Positions 7,461-14,841 of a DNA stretch of 64,000 bases are shown here, piece by piece (the stretch's first letter is position 1; the number at the start of each line of letters is the position of its first letter). Location of the stretch: NCBI GenBank assembly GCA_947631115.1, contig CANRKB010000002.1:1-64000 (forward strand), given 5' to 3'. A program made the position numbers and the translations under genes. Source of the DNA: an uncultured Clostridia bacterium. Its GTDB lineage: Bacteria; Bacillota; Clostridia; Oscillospirales; Ruminococcaceae. The notes beneath the pieces are model-generated. The model had not been told where the DNA came from. It saw only the letters and a list, made by a program, of their open reading frames with translations, and made no database searches.

Positions 7461-9031
7461 AATAAGGCTTTGACCCTATCTATCCACTCGTCGATTTCTG
7501 CCTGCGAAGTTTTCAAGGTGTCGCCGCCCGTCGAATCAAACTGCACCTGCATTTCGCAAACAGATTTCGCGCCCTTGCAGGCTTTTTGAATGTCCTTGAT
7601 AACATGACCTGCCCAGCCGCCGTTTGTCGCAAACGGAATGACCGTCTTTCCCGTCCAGTCCCGACTGCTGAGAAATGTCAGCATAGCGGGAGCCATAGTG
7701 TACCACCAGGTCGGAGTTCCAACCGCAACAATTTCATATTCGGAAATATCTACAGTCGGCTTTATTTCGGGCTTAAAACCGCTGTTCACCTCGCGCTTTC
7801 CCTGCGCCACAACCTCGTCATAGCTGCCCTCATACGGCGTCACGGTGTCAATTTCTTCAATATTCGCGCCCGTAGCTTTCCCGAGCTGTTCGGCAATTTT
7901 TTTCGTGTTACCGTTCGACCACGAATAATATACGATAAGAATTTTCTTCATCAGTTCCTCCGTTCTGCTGTCAATCAAAAAAAACAACGGCAACGCATTA
8001 TACAGATACTCCTGCACCGCGTCAAAATCGTGATACCCGCCGTCTTTCTGGTAGAAAACATAATGTTCGGGCGTGAAAACCTCGGGTCTTTCAAGCATTT
8101 CTTCCGCCTGCATAAGCGTCTGACTTTTGACGGCGTCCTGCGTTCCGACCGCATGATAAATAAAATATCCGCGCTCGTCAAGGTCGTTTTCCTTTACAAG
8201 CTGCTCGATAAAATCAACGTTCTTTTCCGTCTGAAAATCCCCGTAAGTGCCGTAATACCAACAAGAACCGCTCATCGGCAGGAAGTATTTTATATAATCG
8301 TAGTCGTAGCAAAATTCCAGCCACGTCGTTACCGAGCCGAGCGAAAATCCGCCGAAAACTCGGTGATCGCGCGAGGCGGCGAGATCCTCCGCGCTTGTGG
8401 AATTTGCATAAGTGTGAAATTTCCCCTCGACTGCGGGCATAAGATTTTCCTCAAAATCACGGTGAAACTCGCGGAATTCGGCAATTGAACTGCTGAAATC
8501 CCTGTCGCTGTTTGCATTGTAAAAGCTTGCCGAAACGATTATAACGGGCGGTATATCCTTGTTTGCAATCAGGTTGTCAAACATATTTTTCGTCGGCGTG
8601 TACTCAAAATATTCCCCCGCATGACCGCCCCAGCCATGCATTAAATAAATGATGTCATACCGCGTTTCGCTGTTTTCGTCATACCCGTAGGGCAGGTAAA
8701 CATACGCCGTTTTGGTTATCGGCGCGCTGCCGCGCAGATAGTCGCAGGAGTCATATTTTAATTCGACAACCTCGCCTTGTTTATCGGCAGTTTGCTTGTA
8801 TTCTTCGGGAACGGCGGTTGTAAATCCCGTTTGAGGGATTGAAACAGGTGCGGTTTCAGAGTTGCTGTCAACTGACGCTGATGAATTAACGTCAGCTGAC
8901 GAACTCTCTGAAAATGCCGAATTTTCCGATTTACTTGCGCTTTCAGCTGAACTTTCATTCGCATTGTTCTGACACCCCGCAAGCGATAACGCCATAATTC
9001 CCGACAATAACATAATTAAGTTCCTTTTCAT
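7457..9031 (-). CDS. Lipoprotein esterase fused in frame to a flavodoxin
   Basis: Residues 1-20 form a lipoprotein signal (lipobox LSLAGC), followed by a Ser/Glu/Ala-rich linker to about residue 65. Residues 75-355 are an alpha/beta hydrolase of the feruloyl-esterase/esterase-D type, with 'LMHGWGG' and nucleophile elbow GGFSLGS. From residue 361 (ATG at 7951) a complete 164-residue flavodoxin starts (KKILIVYYSWSNGNTKKIAE; 'GTPTWWYTMAPAM'). An internal GGAGG at 7961-7957, five bases before that ATG, suggests the flavodoxin is also made alone. Otherwise it would be carried outside the cell. The gene lies 10 bp after the Fe-ADH. The fusion may result from loss of the esterase stop codon. Confidence 0.88.
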   Translation of the reverse strand: MKRNLIMLLSGIMALSLAGCQNNANESSAESASKSENSAFSESSSADVNSSASVDSNSETAPVSIPQTGFTTAVPEEYKQTADKQGEVVELKYDSCDYLRGSAPITKTAYVYLPYGYDENSETRYDIIYLMHGWGGHAGEYFEYTPTKNMFDNLIANKDIPPVIIVSASFYNANSDRDFSSSIAEFREFHRDFEENLMPAVEGKFHTYANSTSAEDLAASRDHRVFGGFSLGSVTTWLEFCYDYDYIKYFLPMSGSCWYYGTYGDFQTEKNVDFIEQLVKENDLDERGYFIYHAVGTQDAVKSQTLMQAEEMLERPEVFTPEHYVFYQKDGGYHDFDAVQEYLYNALPLFFLIDSRTEELMKKILIVYYSWSNGNTKKIAEQLGKATGANIEEIDTVTPYEGSYDEVVAQGKREVNSGFKPEIKPTVDISEYEIVAVGTPTWWYTMAPAMLTFLSSRDWTGKTVIPFATNGGWAGHVIKDIQKACKGAKSVCEMQVQFDSTGGDTLKTSQAEIDEWIDRVKALL

Positions 9032-9040
9032 TTTGAAACC

Positions 9041-10198
9041 TCAACTACATTCGTTCAAAACTTCAAGTAATTCTTCCCTCGTGAATTTCTTACAGCAACC
9101 GCCCGTCAAGACCGTGCTGTCCGCAATCGCCTTGAAATCGGCGTTTGAAATGCCCATTTCGGAGAATTTTGTCGGCAGCCCGACTTCCTTGATGAAATCG
9201 GCGAGCGCGTTTATAAACTCCTCGGCAAGTTGCCCCTCGCTCTTGCCGTCGGGAGAAACGCCCCACACGTTCACCGCCAGCCGCGCGAATTGCGCCGCCG
9301 CTTCGGGGAGCATACGCCGATACAGCACGGGGTGAATAACGGCAAGCCCCTCGCCGTGGTTGCAGTTGGTATACGCGCCAAGCTGATGCTCCAGCATATG
9401 CGCCTGAAAGTCCGTAACTTTGCCGATTTTCAGCATGCCGTTCTCGGCGATCGCCGCCGCCCATACAAGTTCGCTCCGCGCGGTTTTGTCCTTCGGATCT
9501 TTCAGAGTTGCACGCAGATTTCGGATAATGTTCCTCTGACAAGCCTCGTTGATCTCGTCCGAAAGATTGACGTCCCTCGGCGCTCCCATATAGGTCTCCA
9601 TGCAGTGGGAGAGCGCGTCGAACGCTCCCGACACGACTTGTCTCATCGGCATTGTCATAGTGTACGCGGGATCTAATATCGCAAAGCTGTAAAACGCTCC
9701 CCACAGCGCCCCCTTGATCTTCTTCTCCTCGTGCGTGATGACCGCGCCGTTATTCATTTCCGCGCCCGTGCCGAATGCCGTCACCACCGCGCCCATCGGG
9801 ATAAACTCGCTCGGCGAACCGTGCTTCTCGTTTTCAAATTCCCACAAATCGTCAGCAAGTTTAGCCTGCGCGGAGATCACCTTACAGCAGTCGATAACGC
9901 TCCCGCCGCCGACCGCAAGAATGAAGTCGATACCGTTTTCACGGGCAAGCCTCGCCCCCTCCCGAACCTTAGCGTAAGTCGGATTTGACATTATCCCCGA
10001 AAATTCCGTGACGTTCTTGCCTGCGGTTTCCAATATGCTCATAAGTTCGTCATATATGCCGTTTTTCTTTATTGAACCGCCGCCGTAAGCCAGCATAACG
10101 TTTTTGCCGACTTTTGCAAGCTCGGCAGTCAAGTTGTTTTTCGCCGCTTTTTCGCCGAAGTAAACTTTTGTGGGATAACTATATGTGAAAGTGTTCAT
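9041..10198 (-). CDS. Iron-containing alcohol dehydrogenase, BDH-like
   Basis: Fe-ADH of 385 residues, distinct from the one at 2.5 kb. Nucleotide-binding GGGSVIDCCK (about residues 94-103), 'GTGAEMN', and metal motifs GAFDALSHCME and LEHQLGAYTNCNHGEG provide the Asp and three His ligands. Best matched to butanol dehydrogenase-type enzymes. ATG 10198 overlaps the stop of the upstream AKR, with GGGAG 11 bases ahead. Second gene of the LysR-type operon A; probably reduces an aldehyde or ketone together with the AKR. Confidence 0.93.
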   Translation of the reverse strand: MNTFTYSYPTKVYFGEKAAKNNLTAELAKVGKNVMLAYGGGSIKKNGIYDELMSILETAGKNVTEFSGIMSNPTYAKVREGARLARENGIDFILAVGGGSVIDCCKVISAQAKLADDLWEFENEKHGSPSEFIPMGAVVTAFGTGAEMNNGAVITHEEKKIKGALWGAFYSFAILDPAYTMTMPMRQVVSGAFDALSHCMETYMGAPRDVNLSDEINEACQRNIIRNLRATLKDPKDKTARSELVWAAAIAENGMLKIGKVTDFQAHMLEHQLGAYTNCNHGEGLAVIHPVLYRRMLPEAAAQFARLAVNVWGVSPDGKSEGQLAEEFINALADFIKEVGLPTKFSEMGISNADFKAIADSTVLTGGCCKKFTREELLEVLNECS

Positions 10199-10199
10199 T

Positions 10200-11045
10200 T
10201 TACTTAAATCTCCCGTGTAATGCCCGTACAAAATTCGGGTCGAAGTGATCAACTATTTCGCTATGCCCGATGTCCATTTTTGAAATTGCCGCCATATCCT
10301 CGTCCGACAGCGTGAAGTTCCAGATGTCGATATTCTGCTCCATGCGCTCACGGTGAACGGACTTCGGAATTACGACAACTCCGCGTTGAACATTCCACCG
10401 AAGAACCACCTGCGCCGCGGATTTTCCGTACTTCGCGCCTATTTCGGTCAATACGGGATTTGCAAAAATGCCGTGCTTGCCCTCCGCAAAAGGTCCCCAT
10501 GCTTCGGGAGTTACCTCGTATTCCCGCATCAGTTTCAACGCGTTTTCCTGCTGGAAGAACGGGTGCAGTTCGACTTGGTTGACCGCAGGAATGACCTCGA
10601 CCGTCTCACAAAAATCCGCTAAAACGTGCGGATAGAAATTGCACACGCCGATTGCGCGAATACGTCCCTCTTTATACAGCTCCTCCATCGCGCGCCATGC
10701 GCCGTAATAGTCGCCCATAGGCTGATGAAGAAGGTACAAGTCGAGATACTCCAGACCTAATTTTTTCATTGAAGTTTCAAACGCCTGCTTTGCCTTGTCG
10801 TAACTTGCGTCAGATACCCACAGCTTTGTTGTAATAAACAAGTCCTCACGCCGCGCACCGCTTTTCTTTATTGCCGCGCCGACAGCTTCTTCGTTGCCGT
10901 AAGATGCCGCAGTATCTATGAGCCTGTAGCCTGTGCTGACAGCGTCAAGCACCGCCTGTTCGCACTGCGCAGGGTCGGGGACTTGAAACACCCCGAAGCC
11001 CTCCATAGGCATTTTCACGCCGTTGTTAAGTGTTTTGTACTCCAT
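10200..11045 (-). CDS. Aldo/keto reductase, 2,5-diketo-gluconate reductase (AKR5) type
   Basis: A 281-residue NADPH-dependent carbonyl reductase. Catalytic tetrad Asp44, Tyr49 (IDTAASYGNE), Lys74 (ITTKLW) and His107 (LYLLHQP); C-terminal 'VIPKSVHRERMEQN' is the NADP 2'-phosphate loop. ATG 11045 was chosen because AAGGAGG lies 8 bases ahead; longer in-frame starts extend into the promoter. First gene of operon A (AKR, Fe-ADH, esterase-flavodoxin, DUF4405), transcribed from the LysR-type promoter at 11077-11144. Confidence 0.94.
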   Translation of the reverse strand: MEYKTLNNGVKMPMEGFGVFQVPDPAQCEQAVLDAVSTGYRLIDTAASYGNEEAVGAAIKKSGARREDLFITTKLWVSDASYDKAKQAFETSMKKLGLEYLDLYLLHQPMGDYYGAWRAMEELYKEGRIRAIGVCNFYPHVLADFCETVEVIPAVNQVELHPFFQQENALKLMREYEVTPEAWGPFAEGKHGIFANPVLTEIGAKYGKSAAQVVLRWNVQRGVVVIPKSVHRERMEQNIDIWNFTLSDEDMAAISKMDIGHSEIVDHFDPNFVRALHGRFK

Positions 11046-11076
11046 AATAAATTCCTCCTTAATAGTTGTTATCTTT

Positions 11077-11144
11077 ATTATAACCCCAATTTTGCGCAAA
11101 GAGAAGTCTCAATTAGTTCATCAGTTAAAACAAAAAGTTTGAAC
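11077..11144 (-). promoter_or_regulatory. LysR-type operator/promoter, site A
   Basis: Minus-strand TATAAT at 11082-11077; 18 bp upstream lies GAGACTTCTC (11110-11101) in the -35 position; 13 bp further lies a degenerate 21-bp dyad (11144-11124, GTTCAAAC-N5-GTTTTAAC). Sites B (14.8 kb) and C (19.5 kb) have the same elements at exactly the same spacing. The absence of a standard TTGACA is typical of promoters activated by a LysR protein. The upstream edge overlaps the 3' end of the broken AKR gene. Confidence 0.8.
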
Positions 11145-11149
11145 CGAAA

Positions 11150-12136
11150 TCAACGGAGTATTTTCGCTCCCCCGAACACCTCGGACATCTCCATGTGATT
11201 GAGTGCGCAGTCGATACGCGCAAGTTCTTCGGGCGACAGCTCAATATCCGCCGCTCCCGCGTTTTCGCGAAGCCGTTCGGACTTTCTTGTGCCTGGGATA
11301 GCCACGAGATTTTTGTGCTTGCACAGCATCCACGCAAGGGAAATCTTCGCGGGAGTTGCGTGCTTTTCCTCGGCAGTTTTTTCCTAAAGCGCAAGTAGTT
11401 CCCGATTTTTGGAAATTCCGTCAGCTGTGAACTGCGGCATTCTGCTGCGGTAATCGTCGCTTGCAAATTTGGCGTTTTGGTCGTATTTCGCGGACAACAG
11501 CCCGTTTGCAAGCGGGGAGAAAGCCACATAACCTACGTTCAACTCGTCGAGCGCAGAAAACAGCTTTTCGTGCCACCGCGCCATCATCGAATAGCGGTTC
11601 TGCACCGCCGCAACGGGACAAACCGCGTGCGCGCGGCGAAGATATTCCTCCGTCGTTTCGGAAATTCCCCAAAAGCGGATTTTGCCCTCTTTGATAAGCG
11701 AAGCCATCGTTTCCGCAACCGTTTCGGGTTCAACTTTCGGGTCAATTCTGTGTTGATAGTAAAGGTCGATATAGTCCGTCCCAAGCCGTTTCAGACTGCC
11801 CTCCACGGACTTGCGTATCGTTTCGGGGCGGGAATCGGTCAGCAACCCGTCGGGTGCGTGCCGAACGCCGAATTTTGTGGCGATAACCACCTTTTCGCGG
11901 TAGGGCAGGAGCGCCGCGCCGACCAACTCCTCGTTATAAGCAATACTGCCGTCGGACAGCCTGCCCGTGTAACACTCCGCCGTGTCGAACATCGTGTAAC
12001 CCAACTCCACCGCCTCGTGCAGCAGCAGCGTCATTTCCTTTGTGTCGGACGGCGCGCCGAATGCGTGCGTCATGCCCATACACCCCAAACTTACAGCCGA
12101 TACGGTGAGTTCTTTCCCCAAGGTTCGGTATTTCAT
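11150..12136 (-). pseudogene. Aldo/keto reductase broken by an in-frame TAG
   Basis: Full-length would be 328 residues, the same as the AKR at 1.5 kb. ATG 12136 has GGGAG 8 bases ahead. Catalytic residues (FDTAECYT, ATKFG, YYQHR) are intact. After '…KNRELLAL' a TAG occurs at 11386-11384, and the same frame continues without interruption as EKTAEEKHATPAKISLAW… through 'IPGTRKSERL' to a TGA at 11152-11150. One base change from a Leu codon (TTG) would create this stop. The 250-residue product lacks the cofactor-binding C-terminus and is probably inactive. Last gene of operon B. Confidence 0.85.
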
Positions 12137-12153
12137 ATAATCATCTCCCAAAA

Positions 12154-12831
12154 TTATTTTGAAAACAGCCACCCCATAACCGCTTCGTCATACGCCGCAA
12201 GACCGCCCCCGCCGTGTTCGTTGCCTACTCCGCGGTCGGTGAAGTAGCTGTGCGGCTTAACGTCAAGCGTTACAAGCCGCGAGATCTCGCTCTCCGAAAG
12301 CCCTTTGCTGCGGTAAATTCCCGTCAGCTTTTCATAAGCCTGTTTTGACGGCTCGGAGCCGTAATACTCGTCATTCTCGCCGATGAAGATATACACGGGC
12401 GTTTCGCTTTCGGCAAGTGCTTCCAGATCGCCGTCCCACTGCGAACTTACATGAAGATACGCCGTAAACAGTTCGGGGCGCTTGCCCATGACGAGCGACA
12501 TGGTCTCCCCGCCGCCCGAATAGCCGTTTGAGTAGACCTTTTCACGGTCGATGTTGTAGGCGTCAAGAAAGTATTCCGCCAGCGCGATCGTCTGGTTCGC
12601 CGAAGTCTCTCGCCAATCGGAAAGCTGCGGCGCGACAACAATCATCTTGTCGTTGTACTTCTGCGCCTCAAATCCGAATGCCTCGGATTTCAGATTTTGC
12701 GCCACGCCCTGAAAATACAGCCCCTCATATCCCGGCAAAGTAAAGAACAATGCGTAAGGCTCACTCCCGTCATAGCTTTCGGGAACATAGACGTTGTAGT
12801 GAATATCCCCGTTATTCGGCGAATGATACAC
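12154..12831 (-). CDS. Alpha/beta-hydrolase (PHB depolymerase-like esterase) without a normal start
   Basis: Residues show an esterase core: 'YVPESYDGSEPYALFFTLPGYEG', nucleophile elbow YSGGGE (GYSGGG), 'IFIGENDEYYG' for the acid and 'KPHSYFTD' near the catalytic His. Such proteins are normally exported and begin with a signal peptide. Here the only in-frame start is a GTG at 12831 with no ribosome site, while recognisable esterase sequence (YNITVGTETYNGFVIDN) continues upstream to the stop of the flavodoxin gene at 12900. The gene has therefore lost its own N-terminus, or depends on readthrough or frameshift from the flavodoxin. It could be non-functional. Confidence 0.65.
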   Translation of the reverse strand: MYHSPNNGDIHYNVYVPESYDGSEPYALFFTLPGYEGLYFQGVAQNLKSEAFGFEAQKYNDKMIVVAPQLSDWRETSANQTIALAEYFLDAYNIDREKVYSNGYSGGGETMSLVMGKRPELFTAYLHVSSQWDGDLEALAESETPVYIFIGENDEYYGSEPSKQAYEKLTGIYRSKGLSESEISRLVTLDVKPHSYFTDRGVGNEHGGGGLAAYDEAVMGWLFSK

Positions 12832-12899
12832 GTTGTCGATTACAAAGCCGTTGTAAGTTTCCGTTCCGACAGTGATGTTATAATCCTTGTCGGAACGCC

Positions 12900-13724
12900 T
12901 TATAGGTCCAAGCTGTCAACCCAGTCTTTAACTGTGTCCTCGCTTGCTCTAGACTGGAAACGCTGTCCCTCAAACCAGTTGCCCGTGCCTGCCATTTCGG
13001 CGAGAAGCTTTCCGCTCTGTCCGAGACCTGATGAAGTCGATGTGCAGAACGGAATGACCGTTTTTCCCGTGAAATCGTTCGCTTCGACGAAGCCGTCTAC
13101 TACCCAAGCCGCGATCCCCCACCAGATAGGATATCCGATAAACACCGTGTCGTAGTCTGCCCAGTTGTCGACCGTGGTCGTGACAAGCTCGACATCGCGC
13201 AGGCTCTCGTCGTCATGCTCACGGGAAACGCGGCTGTTACGGTTCGTCCAGTCGAGGTCGTCGTTTGTGTACGGCTCTGTCGGCGTTATCTCAAACAAAT
13301 CAGCATCTGTCGCCGTCGCGATATACTCGGCAATTGCCTTAGTGTTCCCCGATGCCGAATAAACCGCGACAAGCGTTTTCACGCCCTCGGTCGGGGTCTC
13401 ACTCGGCGTGCTGTCGGTTGAGGTTTCGGTCGGGGAACTTGCGGTCGAACTTGATTTGCTCTCCGAGTTGTTGGAAGAAGTCGCCCCACTTTGCGAACTG
13501 TCGGAAGATGTTGTTGAAGCGGACGAACTCGAATTACTCTGCGAATTGTCGGAAGAAGTCGTCAAAGTGGACGAAATTGAATCACTTTGCAAACTGTCGG
13601 AAGAAGTCGTCGAACCTGACGAACTTGAATTGCCTTCCGAACCGTCCGAAGTTGTCGAACTGTTGCACCCCGCCAAGGTGAACATCATCACCGCGCTTAA
13701 AATCAATGCAGTTAGTTTTTTCAT
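12900..13724 (-). CDS. Flavodoxin lipoprotein (extracytoplasmic flavodoxin)
   Basis: ATG 13724 (AAAGGA 5-6 bases ahead) begins a lipoprotein signal: KKLTALILSAVMMFTLAGC, with Cys at residue 19. A Ser/Thr-rich linker of about 100 residues follows, containing three 16-residue repeats. From about residue 122 a flavodoxin (Flavodoxin_4 type) begins: 'TLVAVYSASGNTKAIAEYI' is the FMN phosphate loop, and 'YDTVFIGYPIWWGIAAWVV' supplies the aromatic residues stacking on the isoalloxazine. The arrangement places an electron-transfer domain at the outer face of the membrane. It lies 14 bp after an esterase lipoprotein in operon B. The electron donor is not evident; the DUF4405 protein is a candidate. 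Confidence 0.88.
   Translation of the reverse strand: MKKLTALILSAVMMFTLAGCNSSTTSDGSEGNSSSSGSTTSSDSLQSDSISSTLTTSSDNSQSNSSSSASTTSSDSSQSGATSSNNSESKSSSTASSPTETSTDSTPSETPTEGVKTLVAVYSASGNTKAIAEYIATATDADLFEITPTEPYTNDDLDWTNRNSRVSREHDDESLRDVELVTTTVDNWADYDTVFIGYPIWWGIAAWVVDGFVEANDFTGKTVIPFCTSTSSGLGQSGKLLAEMAGTGNWFEGQRFQSRASEDTVKDWVDSLDL
13465..13638 (-). repeat. 48-bp tandem repeat coding for the Ser-rich linker
   Basis: Three 48-bp units (13495-13542, 13543-13590, 13591-13638) and a partial 30-bp unit (13465-13494) encode the linker of the flavodoxin lipoprotein, each ending in a TTSSD-like block. Units differ by a few substitutions. The number of units could vary between strains without changing the frame. 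Confidence 0.75.
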
Positions 13725-13738
13725 AACATTCCTTTCTA

Positions 13739-14752
13739 TTAGTTCATTTGCTTTTCCCAAAACGAAACAGCGTCGTTTATCCACCCTTCCGCAACTGTTC
13801 CCGTGCCAAGTCCGAAGCCGTGCGACAGCCCCTCGTAGGCGTGGAATTCGGTGGGAATTCCGAGCGCGGACATTGCGTCAAGCCGCGCTTCCATAGTGCG
13901 CCAGTTCGCTATCCCGTCGCTTGTTCCTACGCAGGAATATGTCGGCGGATCGTCCGCGTTGTATTCGCTGTGTCCTGTGTACTGAATAATGCAAGCCGAC
14001 GGTTTCGGGAGGTTGTCACCGCCGAAATATGCCGTGCCATAAGTGCCGAGATACGCCGCCATTCGCCCGCCTGCCGAGCCACCCCATAATGAATAATCAT
14101 TCGTGTCAACCTGAAGTTCTTCGGCATTTGCGAAAATAAAGCTGATAGCCCTAGCCAGATCCTCGCAGGCGGTGTCCCAACCCGGTCTGTAAATCAGCGC
14201 GAACGCGTTGTAGCCCATTTTCGACAGCTCCAACGCATGCGGAAAGCTGTCGTGCATTGCTCCCACATACGCAAACCCGCCGCCCGCATTGCACACGGCA
14301 AATTTTGCATTCGGACTGCCCTTGAAGAAAAACAAACCGGTGTCTGCTTTGGCGGGATCGGCAGCCTTTTCCTCGTCGGTGTAGATGTCGTAGAAAATCA
14401 CCTCGCCATTGTCAGCGCGTTCTTTCATATAGTTTGCAATCTCAACCGTTTTTTGCGGGTCAATGTTGTTGTACCATGTAAGCCTTAGATTTCCGAGCGT
14501 GTCACCGCTGTAATAACCGCTGTTTACGGGGAAAATCAGCCTGCCCCAACTGCCGAAAGCGGGGTAATTTATAACGTCCGAAATTGCGGTATTGACCGTG
14601 AAAGGCTGACTTTCGGCAACATTTGAAGTTGAATTGCTTTCGTCAATAGTTGATGTAGACGTTGAACTATTCACTACACTTTCCTCGTTATTCCTCGCCG
14701 AACATGATGTAAAAAAGAACATTATCATCAATCCTAACACTAAACGTTTCAT
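13739..14752 (-). CDS. Esterase lipoprotein (alpha/beta-hydrolase, BD-FAE-like)
   Basis: A 337-residue exported hydrolase. Lipobox 'FFFTSC' puts the lipidated Cys at about residue 17, followed by a short Ser/Thr/Asn-rich linker. The hydrolase has an oxyanion region 'CNAGGGFAYVG', nucleophile elbow WGGSAGG, acid in 'CVGTSDGIANW' and His in GLSHGFG, the arrangement of carboxylesterase/acetylxylan-esterase-like proteins. First gene of operon B, behind LysR-type promoter site B. The ester substrate is unknown. Confidence 0.88.
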   Translation of the reverse strand: MKRLVLGLMIMFFFTSCSARNNEESVVNSSTSTSTIDESNSTSNVAESQPFTVNTAISDVINYPAFGSWGRLIFPVNSGYYSGDTLGNLRLTWYNNIDPQKTVEIANYMKERADNGEVIFYDIYTDEEKAADPAKADTGLFFFKGSPNAKFAVCNAGGGFAYVGAMHDSFPHALELSKMGYNAFALIYRPGWDTACEDLARAISFIFANAEELQVDTNDYSLWGGSAGGRMAAYLGTYGTAYFGGDNLPKPSACIIQYTGHSEYNADDPPTYSCVGTSDGIANWRTMEARLDAMSALGIPTEFHAYEGLSHGFGLGTGTVAEGWINDAVSFWEKQMN

Positions 14753-14772
14753 GCTCTCACCCCGCTGATTTA

Positions 14773-14840
14773 ATTATACAAAAAAAGAGACCTCGTGAGA
14801 AGTCTCTTTTGGTTTATCAGTTGTAACCAAAAGTTACAAC
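14773..14840 (-). promoter_or_regulatory. LysR-type operator/promoter, site B
   Basis: Minus-strand TATAAT (14778-14773), 18 bp, GAGACTTCTC (14806-14797), 13 bp, then a strong 21-bp dyad GTTGTAAC-N5-GTTACAAC (14840-14820). The spacing is identical to sites A and C. The dyad begins 2 bp after the lysR stop codon. It drives the esterase/flavodoxin lipoprotein operon. Confidence 0.85.
14780..14810 (-). terminator. lysR terminator overlapping promoter B
   Basis: On the minus strand AAAAGAGAC (14810-14802) pairs with GTCTCTTTT (14791-14783) and is followed by more T residues. It fits an intrinsic terminator for lysR. Its stem occupies the -35 region of promoter B, and its T-run abuts the -10 box. 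Confidence 0.65.
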
Positions 14841-14841
14841 T

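Noticed and set aside
7586-8488. A 300-codon plus-strand frame opposite the esterase-flavodoxin gene
   Set aside because: Shadow of the real gene; its residues are Arg/His-rich and no ribosome site precedes it.
9090-9704. A 204-codon frame in the same strand but another phase of the Fe-ADH gene
   Set aside because: Arg/Gly/Ala-rich out-of-phase translation of a conserved enzyme.
11384-11386. General reassignment of TAG as a sense codon
   Set aside because: Intact genes such as DUF3793 (43038-43040) and DUF4405 (6780-6782) use TAG as their natural stop.
11477-12247. A 256-codon plus-strand frame opposite the broken AKR
   Set aside because: Shadow frame; the minus strand carries the catalytic motifs and the ribosome site.
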